From Trachythela sp. YZ-2020 (lineage: Eukaryota; Cnidaria; Anthozoa; Malacalcyonacea; Clavulariidae): a DNA stretch of 64,000 nt. The DNA is taken from positions 372,001 to 436,000 of the forward strand of contig JADLSH010000199.1 of assembly GCA_016169945.1 (NCBI GenBank), given 5' to 3'. Below are positions 35,401 to 45,810 of the stretch, one piece after another (within the stretch, counting starts at the first letter, position 1; each line of letters starts with the position of its first letter). Under the pieces are notes generated by a model that worked only from the letters and a program-made list of their open reading frames with translations, was not told where the DNA came from and did not search any database. A program made the translations under genes and the position numbers.

Positions 35401-35641
35401 CGCCCAACCAATCCCAAAGTAACATTCAGTTTCTCTCCTCTTAGATACAACAGACAAGAACTTATGCGACCGACCCAAAAACCCAGGACCATGCATGGCA
35501 AACCTGAAACGTTTCTACTACAACAAGGAAAAAGGGAAATGCTTTCAATTTACATTTGGTGGATGTCTTTCAAACGGGAACAATTTTGCAACCAAAAAGA
35601 AGTGTGAGAAACATTGCATGAAATCAAAGACAAAGCAATAA
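29288..35641 (+). CDS. Secreted IGFBP-Kazal-VWC-antistasin-Kunitz protease inhibitor-like protein
   Basis: Seven exons (29288-29405, 31111-31293, 31593-31805, 32879-32948, 33740-33927, 34085-34210, 35445-35641) join in phase to 1095 nt, giving 364 residues and a TAA. Domain order: signal peptide (about 1-22), IGFBP-type module (about 23-100), Kazal/follistatin-like module (about 101-171), VWC-like module (about 172-210), a further Cys-rich stretch (to 257), antistasin-like repeat (about 273-299) and Kunitz domain (about 307-357). The coding part follows an acceptor at 29284-29285, so at least one 5' non-coding exon is expected. Kazal, antistasin and Kunitz modules are each known serine-protease inhibitors, and IGFBP and VWC modules bind growth factors, so an extracellular matrix or body-fluid inhibitor with growth-factor binding is inferred. 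Introns carry MITEs, a SINE, minisatellites and copies of its own exon 3. No exact orthologue is claimed. Confidence 0.87.
29465..29790 (-). repeat. 80-bp repeat array in inhibitor intron 1
   Basis: Four to five reverse-oriented units (gtagtattctacaataagct, gtgtctgaactacctgaaaa). Same family as the array at 2701-3355. Confidence 0.9.
30091..30145. mobile_element. Transposon end fragment (pogo/Tigger-like)
   Basis: tgtagaattctcttttcacggacacc and ctaatacggacac resemble terminal sequence of pogo-like elements. Only one end is visible. Confidence 0.35.
30690..30870 (+). repeat. Dispersed repeat (copy 2 of 3)
   Basis: In intron 1 of the inhibitor gene; contains aaaatatcggcaaagtaaaa and caaattgcgcaaaaaaattgcc. 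Confidence 0.65.
30905..30970. mobile_element. MITE family A fragment
   Basis: Right-end text only (gtgtcaacagttctgaagttgac...). Confidence 0.5.
31111..31293 (+). CDS. Inhibitor gene exon 2: IGFBP core
   Basis: The acceptor is ctctttttcag and the donor GAAAG|GTGAAT. The segment holds CGCCDVCARGEDETCGG, close to the IGFBP family signature GCGCCxxC, followed by the usual G-x-C-x-x-G-L-x-C pattern (RCGTGLNCV). Entry and exit phases match the neighbouring exons. Confidence 0.87.
31301..31565 (-). mobile_element. Best-preserved tRNA-derived SINE copy
   Basis: In reverse it begins TTGGTGGCGCAGTGGTTAGT (A box TGGCGCAGTGG) and has GGTTCGATTCC (consensus B box) about 35 bp on. The body and one 114-bp tail unit follow, ending at 31301. 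It sits in intron 2 of the inhibitor gene, next to the exon 3 acceptor. Confidence 0.85.
31593..31805 (+). CDS. Inhibitor gene exon 3: Kazal/follistatin-like module
   Basis: This exon encodes a short follistatin-like lead (CKDKVCGFNQRC) and a Kazal core with PVCGEKNGRHYWNRC and a final GYIDGAC, matching the Kazal pattern VCG-x-[DN]G-x-x-Y-x-N-x-C. The donor is TGTAAAA|GTAAGT. The 3' end of this exon with its donor is copied three more times in the next intron (31850-32420). Confidence 0.86.
31850..32425 (+). pseudogene. Partial copies of Kazal exon 3 in its downstream intron
   Basis: The text gtagaagccaacagagaatt-ggttatatcgatg and its flank ctggttttgagtgtggaagg recur at about 31854, 32240 and 32335. 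The 32240 and 32335 copies can still read QQRIGYID and a final AC. Each copy spans only the last 50-60 nt of the exon plus its donor region. Confidence 0.85.
31892..32197. mobile_element. 306-bp MITE (TAGTGCTGTGC ends)
   Basis: An 11-bp perfect inverted repeat TAGTGCTGTGC / GCACAGCACTA, with clustered ctccggctccggc at both ends. It is hAT-like by terminal sequence, but no clean target duplication is visible. It interrupts a copied piece of exon 3. Confidence 0.75.
32434..32732. mobile_element. 299-bp foldback MITE (GAGAGTTGATGAG type)
   Basis: TAAAGCCCTGGCCAAACG at the left pairs with CGTTTGACCGGAGCTTA at the right. The interior is dense in agagttg/caactct repeats on both strands. Confidence 0.7.
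32879..32948 (+). CDS. Inhibitor gene exon 4: VWC-like start
   Basis: A 70-nt exon between attttcag and TG|GTAAGT. It encodes SCHDNGKSYRFGETITHEDS followed by CEK. The Cys, Y and G-E spacing and the DSCxxC ending resemble the N-terminal half of a von Willebrand C module. It is completed by CVCRHGKWEC in the next exon. Confidence 0.75.
33466..33640 (-). mobile_element. LINE 3' end fragment
   Basis: This fragment starts with an (ATA)n microsatellite followed by acttta-ttcagtgcc, the same head as the 3' ends of the LINE remnants at 14750 and 42441 seen in reverse. No coding part remains. It sits in intron 4 of the inhibitor gene. Confidence 0.45.
33740..33927 (+). CDS. Inhibitor gene exon 5: VWC end and Cys-rich linker
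   Basis: The acceptor is tccttgtag and the donor GAAG|GTTGGT. The exon begins CVCRHGKWECENDPSC, the second half of the VWC-like module. It then encodes a Cys-rich stretch (FCDVNENNCPEGFYCQGG, and FCIP near the end) that I cannot place in a family. Confidence 0.78.
34085..34210 (+). CDS. Inhibitor gene exon 6: antistasin-like repeat, GC donor
   Basis: After an acidic linker (DDVEESSGDDE) comes CPKLDCENC, then GCATCEC, the Cys spacing of an antistasin-type inhibitor repeat (Cys 273, 278, 281, 292, 295, 297). There is no GT at the exon end. The junction is AAAG|GCAAGA, a good match to the minor GC-donor consensus. Reading through instead gives seven more residues (GKNIEKL) and a TGA at 34231-34233. 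Confidence 0.8.
34378..34693. mobile_element. 316-bp MITE inside the GC-AG intron
   Basis: The ends TGACCATTGGACCACAATGC and GCATTTGGTCCAATGGTCA are inverted copies. It lies entirely within the last intron of the inhibitor gene. Confidence 0.75.
35262..35310 (-). repeat. Fragment of the 112-bp minisatellite family
   Basis: cacattcaagaacatgtact-acctctgcatgatttaaccatg matches the arrays at 45.8 and 56.6 kb. Confidence 0.6.
35445..35641 (+). CDS. Inhibitor gene exon 7: Kunitz domain and stop
   Basis: The acceptor is ctctcctcttag. The six Cys fall at relative positions 1, 10, 26, 34, 47 and 51, exactly the spacing of bovine trypsin inhibitor, with the conserved RFYYN and FxFGGC-like (FTFGGC) motifs. 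The residue after the second Cys (GPC-M-A) is the expected P1 position. Met suggests chymotrypsin- or elastase-like targets rather than trypsin (inference). A basic tail MKSKTKQ precedes TAA. Confidence 0.92.
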
Positions 35642-36984
35642 TACACCTATATATCCAGCTTTGTTCAACAGCAGAGTACGTGGGAAGACTGGGAACTAGA
35701 GGACTAATCCCCAACCGGAAGTCTTGACCGTATATTGTCGGCATTTCCCGTCAAGTGTCGTAGAGTGGTCGGCAATAAGGATATTATATTACTGTATGTA
35801 GATAATATATGTACTCAATATATAGAGAACTATGAATTAATATACAAGGACATACAATACTGAAGTCTAAGCGAAGCTTTATAACATGATAATTTGTTTT
35901 TGACCTGTAGTTGTGAGCTAATTGCGTATTTAATATGTGCTAGCTATTTTCGGTTGACCTGGACCACTGGTCTGACAATGAAACTGGATTGAGCATATCT
36001 ATTGTGTTAAAAGCAGAATCGAAATCAGCCATTACTAAGCGACCAACTGACAACATTTCTAGCGTATTATGGTAGAAATGTATTGTTTTGAGATGCTTCA
36101 CATGTCAAAATGATGTAGTTATCTGATATTTGTAAAGTTTGAAGACGTTTTAAACATAAATTAAGACATTTTTGTCTCTTAGTAATGGCAGATGTCTATT
36201 GTCTAACAATGTCTAACTGCCTTCATTTTCTGCACCGATGAATGAACAATACATTGAGCTATCTAGTTAAGTTTTCAGATTTCAGTGGGATGATATTATT
36301 TTATGTAGATAATATATGTACTCAATATATAGAGAAATAGATTTATATATAAAGATATAGAAAAACGTTTCAATATTACGATGCAGGGAACATTAAATAA
36401 TTTCAAGATATATAATACCAAGCGAAGCTATTTTAATATAATATTCTTTAAAAGTGGTTCCTTGTAGTTTTTAGTAAAGTAATGCGAACAACAATATTGC
36501 TACCAACTAAAAAGATTTTTATGCATGTTAATGACAATATTCATGCATAAACGTACAAAACATGAGACAAATTGATATGCATTGAAATCAACTTTTATTA
36601 CAAGCTTGCAAGCAACAATTTTGTCGGTTATATTTATTTTATCTTAAAGTACAGGGTTGACATAGTTTTTGCGCCTACAAAGCTTTGGAATGCAAGATCT
36701 AAACATTTTGCGCGAAAATATTTCAAATTTTTTATAACATTGGTCACATATAAGACACGGATGTTAGCATAATATTAGTGTAATTAAACGTTCTGTAAGC
36801 AAAAACAACAGAAATAAAAATTAAATAAATATCATAGAGAGATTGACATGATATTGTGATGATAATATCAAATATTGACAATATCAAGTGATTGAATCTG
36901 ACTTCGAACACCTGCGCTAGATCTCACGCAGGCTGGAGGGTGGTCCTAGCCTGCACTCGGGTGTAGTGACAAAGTTGGCCGAGT

Positions 36985-37260
36985 GTTTCTACAATAAGTT
37001 GTCGTGATTTGTGTCTGAATTACCTGAAAAAGATATCTCAAACGTGGGTCCAGTGTAGGTAGTATTATACAATAAGCTACCGTTGTAGAATACTATCTAT
37101 ACTGGACCCCACGTTTGAGATATCTTGTTCTGATAGCTCAGACACAAAACACGACAGCTTATTGTAGAATATACTACCTACACTGGACCTCTCTACGTTT
37201 GAAATATATTTTTATGGGTAGTTCTGACACAAACCACGACAGCTTATTGTATATCGAACA
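36985..37260. repeat. 80-bp repeat units facing each other
   Basis: Reverse units (to about 37080) meet forward units (from about 37082), forming an inverted repeat around aagctaccgttgtagaatac. Confidence 0.85.
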
Positions 37261-38734
37261 ATGACTATGACATGTAAGAAATCCTAACCCAATGGTTCCT
37301 CATTCGTTCCCAATCCCCATACCAAGCTCTCATCAATATCCAAAAGATAATCTGTGTTTTCAAATAAAAACTTGCACTCATAGAAACACTTCAGTTAGGT
37401 TATTAAATTATACCGTTTAATTACAGAAGATTTGTCTTCAGCTGTCCCCAGATGAAAACTCTCTCCCGCTATGTTTTATATGAATAGAAATACTTAAATT
37501 ACGGTTAACAAAACGCACTTATTTTTTCATATGAAAGGACAAACGTTTTCTATAGCGTTCCTGTAATCTAGTTCAAGCACTTAGCCGCTATTTTTCTGTC
37601 TCAAAAAGGATTTAATTCATTTCAACAGGCTTTAATAATACTGAGAGTTTCCATATCTGCCGAAAGGGATCGAAATTAAATTTGACATTAAATTAAAATT
37701 GGATTGAGAATTATAAAGAGAAAAACTGTTTACATTATAATAGCAGTTTCGGTCATTTGAATTCACTTGAGTGATTTTTAGTAAAACGTGGTTTATTTAG
37801 CTGACTGAATGTGTCAAAAATTTTGACATATATGAGTTGAAAACTACTCAAATTCTTCGATTTAAGTTTTATGAACTAACAGGCATTGTATTGTATTTTG
37901 TATTACATTAAACCACAGCAGGTGTTTGATGGAGTATTATCCTATCTAGACGTCATATTACATGCACAACAATACAAGGTTATATATATATTGGAGTATC
38001 GGCGACTGTTGGCAAATAAATGTACATAGACCAGTAAGACAAGACCAACATCAAAATATCATGAAATAACTTCATATGCATTCTACCCAGGTAAGATTTG
38101 ATTTTAAATAATTTATACATTTATATCTTAGCGTTGCAGCACCTAGTAACTTATAAAAAAAAAACTAAATGCGTAATAGTTAATACCTTCAGTTGCTAAA
38201 ATTTTCGCTCTGCGGTAAACTAACTTCATTATATTGTACTATATAGCGTAATTTAAGAATTGAGCGTTGTTTTTCGAAAGCTATTGGACTGTGAAGACTG
38301 AAGTGATGATTTTTGAATGATACAATATGAGAATAAATAATTCACATATAACGGGCAGATGTCACCTTAACAAAACTGATCAAAAGTTGAAGTCATAAAA
38401 TGATCGGGTAACGTTGTTTTAGTTTGTACAGTGTATATATACAAGCTAGGAGCATTGCCCTTTTGTCACTGAGTTTTAGAACATCAAGGTGACCCACTGA
38501 CCTATATACTGATCACTGGATTTGGGCTACCTTACACTAGGGATTTCAGTGCTGATGCTGATGAAAGTAGAGTTAAGTCTCTCTTGTGTTCTCTCCCAGT
38601 TGACTTCACTGATGAATCAACTATGCTTAGTTGCTAACGTGCGATGCATAGAGCAGTGTGTCATTAACTAATTCAGGATAATAATTGGCATTCAACGTCT
38701 TAAGACGGCACTGACTACGCGAGAAAGCTCCGGT

Positions 38735-38855
38735 CTCCCCCTGTATAGTAACACTGGATCAATAATTAAGGGATGACCCTTACTGCAGGACCTCTATAGA
38801 GAGAACAGTTTACAGCTGCATGCATGATAGAGCTATCCAGTATAAATAGAGCGAG
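38735..38855 (+). mobile_element. Single SINE-tail unit
   Basis: gtagtaacactgg-like text through agagctatccagtataaata; one unit with no head. Confidence 0.65.
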
Positions 38856-39167
38856 TTATAGCAAGTGCATTTAATATAGGATTGCAGTAAAAAACGTACT
38901 CCGAAATATTTAATTAAAAATCGTAGAAAATTATGATAAAGTGTTTAAGTACATAAATATTATTTTATGAAAACAAACTGTGCTTGAGAATAATTTATCG
39001 TTATGATTGATTTTAAACAATGTTATATCTACTGAGATCATAAAACTGAAAAAGACTTCGTACCCAGAGTCAATCACGCGTCACTGAAGGTCCTGGGTAC
39101 AAGTTTGGAATGCGTTCTGAAATTTGGAGCCAAATTATAGAGTCCAGTTCTCGCGCGAACTGCCTGA

Positions 39168-39255
39168 TTTATACTAGAGACAGTTGATTCGTCTGGACGA
39201 ACTTGGGCAAAGAAAAGATATGAACTATACACCTGCGTATAGTTCCGTCTATTCT
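39168..39255 (+). mobile_element. Truncated left end of the TACTAGAGAC element
   Basis: tactagagacagttgattcgtctggacgaacttgggc matches, when read in parts, the left end at 3747, then the match is lost. Confidence 0.75.
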
Positions 39256-39335
39256 CAAACAAACTTGCATGCTTATAGTTTGGATATTGACAATGACAAA
39301 TGATTTGTCTGTAGTCAAAATCGAAAGCTTTGCTT

Positions 39336-39405
39336 ATTCCTTTTCTTGAAAACACAACAATTATCTATTATAATAGATAATTGTTGTGTTTTCAAGAAAA
39401 GGAAT
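39336..39405. repeat. Perfect 70-bp palindrome with no spacer
   Basis: Two 35-bp arms beginning attccttttcttgaaaacac are exact reverse complements meeting at TTA|TAA. The flanks outside are unrelated. Confidence 0.97.
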
Positions 39406-40619
39406 CAATTTGCACTCATCGCAATGGCATGCAAATCTCCTTTAAACTTAGTACAGTGCCTTACCGGACCAGATAACTTATACGATCATATATTAAAATT
39501 ATTGTTATAATAAAATTGTTAAAGCTATGGCGCGGCAAAATGTGAAGACATGCAACTGAACAAACACGCATTTATATATAAAGTCAAGTCTAACGTTTTC
39601 TATAATAAAATGCACAGAGGCAACATTTAAAGCAGGCAATTCTCAAAGAGTTAGTATCTTTCATGCCACATGTAGCAGTGATTTATCGTACTTGGAACAG
39701 CCAATCTGTAGCAAGGATAATGAATTAGTGTTATTCCTATCAGATAATATACAAATACATGAATATATCATTAATAAGCGGTCTATATATGGAGTTATCA
39801 TTAACCTAAGTTGTGGCTACATATAAATATGTATGGTCTAACACTGCCAGAGATATCACTAACTTGTTGACAATGTATAACGAAATATTCACCTAGGTCG
39901 TAGTCGAAAATTTTTACCTGCTTTATTTCTGAATGTAAATGAATTGAAATAATAAAACTGATTGGAGATGATTGTTTATTACTGATTGCAATATTACTGG
40001 CTAGCGGTTTTACAGTTCGAGGCAATGAAAGGTAACATATATAATATATTATATAATTTCTCGAATCTTGTAGCATTTTATTGAACAGAACCGATTAACT
40101 TAATATTTAGTGCTGAGATGATTTCAAACAGTAGAATTGGAAAATATTGCAAACTAGTTTCATACTATTGGCAATATATGTTGCCAACACAGAACTTAAA
40201 TTTAAGGCCCTTTTTTCAAATGATTTGAAATGTTTAAATTGATTGGAACATATTGGACTTGAGATCATACTTATAATATTGGCTATTGCTTATTGTAACG
40301 GTTTCATAATTCAAGAGAGAGCTATATGGTAACCTTAATCTATTGTATATTGCATATATATTAGTGTGTATTTCAGTATAAAAGGATATGTAAGGAAACG
40401 CGGTGTTTTTAAAACAACAAATCGTTTGTATTTGCTAGCTGTTGTAAAAACATTGTACTGTAATTACATGATTTGTGACAATGTGTACAATATGTACAAT
40501 ATCTTATGTTTTTTGATTTATACAAATACAATCCGCGACTGATCAATAAACGTTCGGTTAAGGCGATATGTTACTCGAAACGATTTTATATGGCAAGTTG
40601 TAATGCAAATGATGTTACA

Positions 40620-41267
40620 AGGGGCGTGCCGAGCGGGGGGAGGTGTTATGTTGGTGCGACACCCCCCAATTTTTAAGAAAACTGTCGGTAAATTGACCTA
40701 AAAACGTAGAATTTGAAAGTAACTTGGTCGGTAAATTTTAGAATTTCAAACAACCACGTGGCCGTCGGCAGTAATTTGCTCATCCAGAGTTGTACTTCTT
40801 TTCATATACTCTATCTATTTCTTGCAGAGCCAACTACAATCAACTAATTTCTAATAGTTTGTCGTTACTTTCACATTGTGTATATATCAAAAGGAACAAA
40901 ACTAATTCACTGACGCTTGTAATTGTATACGGAGCAAATATTTGATTTCCGAAACTTGGGGATGAGGTTGCAAAACGTCGAAACTGAGTCTGAGTGCGTT
41001 AAAAATCTTGAATTCTTAGGTGTAAAAATTTCATAATTTTGATTAAAAATCCTGTCAGGAAACACGGAAAATGCACTTCTGAGGCTTCAAAAACGCAAAA
41101 TTTTCCTGGGGGCCCCTAGGTCCCGCCACCCAATAACAATTTGCTGCTGATGCGGACTAATAACATCGTGCGCTAGTTGAGTCTTAGCAACTAACGTCGC
41201 TTTTTTTGCCCTAAATTTTGGAATGAGCCCCCCCCCCCCAGTGGAAACGTTCTCGGTACGCCACTGG
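40620..41267. mobile_element. hAT-like non-autonomous element, 648 bp
   Basis: An 8-bp direct repeat ATGTTACA flanks it (40612-40619 and 41268-41275). The ends AGGGGCGTGCCGAG and CTCGGTACGCCACTG are inverted with mismatches. Eight-bp duplications are characteristic of hAT. There is no coding capacity. Confidence 0.85.
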
Positions 41268-41854
41268 ATGTTACACGAAATTTGATTGGTTCAGGCAACG
41301 CGTTCCGTTACGAGTGTCCTTATCATCGTTGAAAATTGTCCGATGTAACATCACCTTAAAGTCTTAAGACATGACATGCACCAACTATAAATAAAGACTC
41401 ATAGGTGATTATAGCATATTAATCCGAGGTAGCGCAACCAATCAGCGTTGAGAATTTTCAATAATCACCTATGTAATTTTACGTACTAATATTATATACT
41501 AGGTTACCTAAAATGTAGTAAATGCTGCCTTTTTAGCACAATCTCAAGTTTCAAGAAGAATAAACGGATTTTTAAATTTTCTTCGTACACACACCAACCA
41601 ACCTGTACAACTTCCCTTACGTTTATATTCCAACTTGTTTATTTATTAGATAATACTAAAGTTCCTCATTGCTTTTATAGCTCGTATTTTCTGTTATTCA
41701 CCAGTTTTGTAAATGTTCCTGATTACTTATATGCGATTATAACATTATTAACATGCATATACTTACTTATTTATATATACTATATTATTCTATTCTATAA
41801 CAAGTTTGAATTGTTCTTAGCAGCAAGGAAAATGTTTGTTATCTGCTTTGTATT

Positions 41855-41978
41855 TAGCCTCCTCCGCAGGCATCGCCTTAAAATTGGCGGGCAGAAATTA
41901 TTTGCTGGAAAAAAATAATTACCTGACGCAACCTACCCCGGGGGCCGGGGATCCAAGAGATGCCTGCGGAGGAGGCTA
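41855..41978. mobile_element. 124-bp MITE with 9-bp target duplication
   Basis: A perfect 20-bp inverted repeat TAGCCTCCTCCGCAGGCATC is flanked by CTTTGTATT on both sides (41846-41854 and 41979-41987). A 9-bp duplication points to a Mutator-like mobiliser (inference). Confidence 0.92.
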
Positions 41979-42440
41979 CTTTGTATTAACACTGGAACAT
42001 ACAGTAACTGAACTGAACAGTAAATTGTTAGAATAAGAAATGTCTTCGTATAGTCGTAGATATATTATCCTATGCCAGGTTGTTCATGCTCTTTTTCCAC
42101 AGCAACCACATTCTTAAATACACGGTTGCTTCAACTGTCAACATCATTTCGATAACAATAGGTAACATAACATCACCGAAATGTTTCGCCGCAATATAAT
42201 GAATATATTCTCAGTAGGTCACATTTATAATCTCACTGATTTTTCTGCGTAGACGATAGGCATGGTTTATTTTGCTACGAAATCATGCGAAACACAATCT
42301 TTCCCCTCGCGAAAATGTATTGCTCTTACGACTTACGTACAGATGTTGTCATGCGCCCAAGTTGTGAGTTCCCAATGAGTAGGTTATTTTTCTATCTTCG
42401 AAGCACTGAGTGCAATTTCAATTTGGCGGCCAACTGCCTT

Positions 42441-43720
42441 AATAATAATAATCGTTTTATTAACAACCAATTTTGCAGTTAAAACTGAATTACACTGGTT
42501 TTACAATTGTAAGATACTATATAACTAAAATTATGTAATAACATATGATTTAAGAATAATAAAAGTTGAAGTTACATTTACAACTATAAAATACTATCTA
42601 ACTAGAGTAATGTAATAACATGCGGTTTAAGAATATTAGAAGTTAAAAGTTAAAATTGTTTCGTGTCATATAATGTTGCTGCGGACGGTATAAAACTGTT
42701 ATGGTAATTCAGTTCTACAAATTGGAACCTTAAAGCACCTATTATGGCATAGATTGTGTTCATTAACTCTAAGAGTTGGAATTGAACGAGCGAGTTTATT
42801 TTGTGTCCTGGATCAAGCATTCTGTGGAAAAGTCGTTCACAAAGGGTACTTCGGCGGTCGTACAACGATGGAACGTTGGCGGTGAGCATCGCTTGACTGT
42901 AGGTAAAGGAAGGGCAGATAATTCGGAGAGCTCTTTTCTGGATCTGCTCTATTTGGTTACTAAGGTACACAGGGAGGTTGTTGTGCCATGCCTCGCACGC
43001 GTACTCAAGGATAGGTCTAAGGCACGTGCAATAAACCTTGACTAGAACGGAGTCCGGAAGGGCGTTTCTTTTCAACAGCCGCAGGGCGTATAAACGCTTG
43101 GAAGCCTTCTTACAGATGGCATTTACATGCAAGTTCCATTTCAAGTCATTCGAGATGGTAATGCCTAGCAGCTTGGCATGCTTGACGATGTTGACTGTTT
43201 GGTTGTTGATCACGATTGGTGGATAAGAGGGGTGAACTAGGTGAGAAGTTCACGCGCATCTCTTTCGTCTTTGAAGCGTTCAACTTCATGTTATTATCAC
43301 ATGTCCATTCCTCGCACGCTTTCACGGTTGAGGGGAGATTAGATTGGGAGTCTCTGTGCAGAACTTCCCACGTTGTGGAATCGTCGACGAATTTGACAAG
43401 GTCGTTAGGCGGTTTGAGATCATTTACAATGATTAAAAAAAGGGACCCAGTTTAGTTCCTGTGGAATTTGACACGTTAGGCGGTTTGAGATCATTTACAA
43501 TGATTAAAAAAAGTAAGGGACCAAGCAGGGTAGTCCTGACCAATCTTTGTCCTCTGTAATCCGTTAGACAAGAAGTCGGCGATCCAATTAACGAGAACTG
43601 GGTGTACGGCCATTTGCTGAAGCTTTCTCAGTAAGACGTTATGATCGATCCGATCGAAGGCTTTTGAAAAATCTAACAGGCAGATCCGCAGTGATGTTCC
43701 TTGTACGAGTTAATCCTGCA
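42441..43720 (-). mobile_element. 5'-truncated LINE with decayed reverse transcriptase
   Basis: On the minus strand, reverse transcriptase begins near 43715 (LLDFSKAFDRIDHNVLLRKL). It continues to a catalytic FVDD motif at about 43390 and then the post-RT region ending in an open frame 43213-42650 (KHAKLLGITISNDLKWNLHV, RALRIICPS). A 3' untranslated part ends in (AAT)n at about 42441-42452. A 71-bp-offset duplication (43403-43441 and 43474-43512) and frame breaks show that it is dead. The endonuclease is missing. Confidence 0.85.
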
Positions 43721-44739
43721 GCGATCTTGTTTACAATCTATTGACTATTTTGGATTGCATAAACGTCCTTTCTGTAATAAATCTAAGCTACTAATTTACA
43801 ACAATTTCTTCCAGAGACCAAACACAATGCATTGCGTCTATAGCGGCAGCCTAGCTGTATCAAATTAGTCTGCTGCCTTGTTCGCTCGCTGAAGGCTCGC
43901 TCGCTGCGGCGCAAATACACCTATTTAATAACATGATTTTGTAAAACTTGAGATTCGTAACAAAGTTTTATAGATGAAATGAAAAGCCACATTCTAAGAA
44001 AGCAGGGTATGTAAAATATATATTATATTATGAAAGTATGACATTACATTAGTAAACACAATTGATTCGATACAAACTTAAAACACAAAATCTTGTAAAG
44101 AATATGATATTTATAAATTTAGATTTTGTAAATAAAGCACAAGATATCTCTCAGTATATCACTCCGTGCGTTCATAATCCTATCAATTTAGACTTTGTCC
44201 TAAATATATACCTGTTCCTATGCTATGTGTCTTTTACACGTATGACCCCACCATAACGTACATTTCGTAAAAACATGATGTACCTCACTCACTGATCTCG
44301 CCAAGAGCACTGGACGATGCTTTTCAATTCATTGTCATTGAGGAAAGATTTCTAATTGCTTAAATATTATCGAAGAAATCAAAATGTTGGCTATACCTAA
44401 ATTTTGATGTGTGCGAAGAAATGTGACAGCTTGCTTGACACGTTGCCAGCTTTTAGCTTTCAAACACAGCACATGCAGCAGTAATATAAGTGAACACGTT
44501 ATTTGCAAATCATTGACACAGAAATTTTCACTAACCTGACAAGATGAAGTTGGATTGCTTTTTCATTCAATCAACATTATGATGTTCGTAAGCACCAATA
44601 GTCTAAAAATATAATAAAATTAAATTGATCTTCCTACAAAAAAGATTTATACATAATACGCGATATTTAATCCTCTAAGTAGCCTTGTTAAAGATCTGCT
44701 ACTGGTGTGAAAATATAAATTGTCTCGATCCAAAAGTCA

Positions 44740-45060
44740 GAGTTGTAAAAAAGCTGCGGGCATGCGGGTAACATGCACCCGTGAGGAAGGTTTACTGGCA
44801 TTGAGGAAGGTTGAAAGTGAAACATTGAATAAAACATTGCACAGCCTGGCAAAGGTGTAATTGCTAGAACAGGGTAGGAGCACTGATCTTAGATCAGTGG
44901 GTAGGAGAGTGAAGGTACTGATCAATTCATTAGGACGTAGCCAGCCCAAGCAAAAGCCTGCATGTCGGAAAATTTCCAGTTATTTTGAGAAGGTTAACGT
45001 TATGAAAACCCAAAATCCCACCTGGAGGAAAATTGAAACGTTTTGCAACTCTGCTAAAAG
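44740..45060 (+). repeat. Dispersed repeat shared with 51.2 kb
   Basis: cattgaggaaggttgaaagtgaaaca and gcatgtcggaaaatttc recur in the same order at 51251-51430, with divergent spacers. The class is unknown. Confidence 0.65.
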
Positions 45061-45810
45061 CTCTAAAAAAAACACACAGAAAGCTCTACATAACGATCTT
45101 AAAGTTACATTCACTAATCCCTAGCAAAGAGAAGCTATCGTGGGAAAACAATATCACATTGGGAAAATAGGTACACAAATGCGTACACTGACTGTTGGTT
45201 TTCTTAAAATCAACATTGAAACATTGGTATTGTTCACCATTGATAAGCCAGGCAAATACAAGCCAGGGAACAAAACAGGGCTTTCCATGCAAATAGGGCA
45301 ATGATGACAGGTGGAGTATTATATGACAGCCTTATACTGTATATCTGCTGTTTTGGAATCAACCCTGGTTTTACAACTTCATATCTAATTCTAATTTCTC
45401 GCAAACAAGACAATGCTATAATATACAACAAGCAACTTCTAATCAACACTAATCCTAGTCATTTGCAGTCGGTAAACCTGTGTTCTCGCAGTCTTAACTA
45501 ACTCCTATTGTTTTAATTAACTGCTAGATTTAAATAAGTATACCCAAGCAAGCTATAAATTATTCAAAATATTAATTGAGAATCTAAAACTCAATTTGAT
45601 ATCCATTAGCAGTTAAGCGGTGCCGAATTTCGAAGTGTTGCTTAAACGTTTATGCCCTGTGCGGATTAATGGTGTTAAATACGCATTTATTATTAATGTT
45701 GATCACTGAATCACTGCTTAGAGACGTTAATGCGTATCAAATTCAATGCACAAGTCGTCATGCAAACATTTACAGTATAGATCATACAATATTAGATAGA
45801 TAAATGCTGA

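Larger units (their letters stand above)
35642..42440. other. Intergenic, AT-rich
   Basis: This begins with the inhibitor 3' untranslated region (poly(A) site not fixed). Apart from the repeats listed separately, I see no gene-like sequence. Confidence 0.5.

Noticed and set aside
42776..43455. Plus-strand open frames at 42.8-43.4 kb
   Set aside because: They are shadows of the minus-strand LINE reverse transcriptase.
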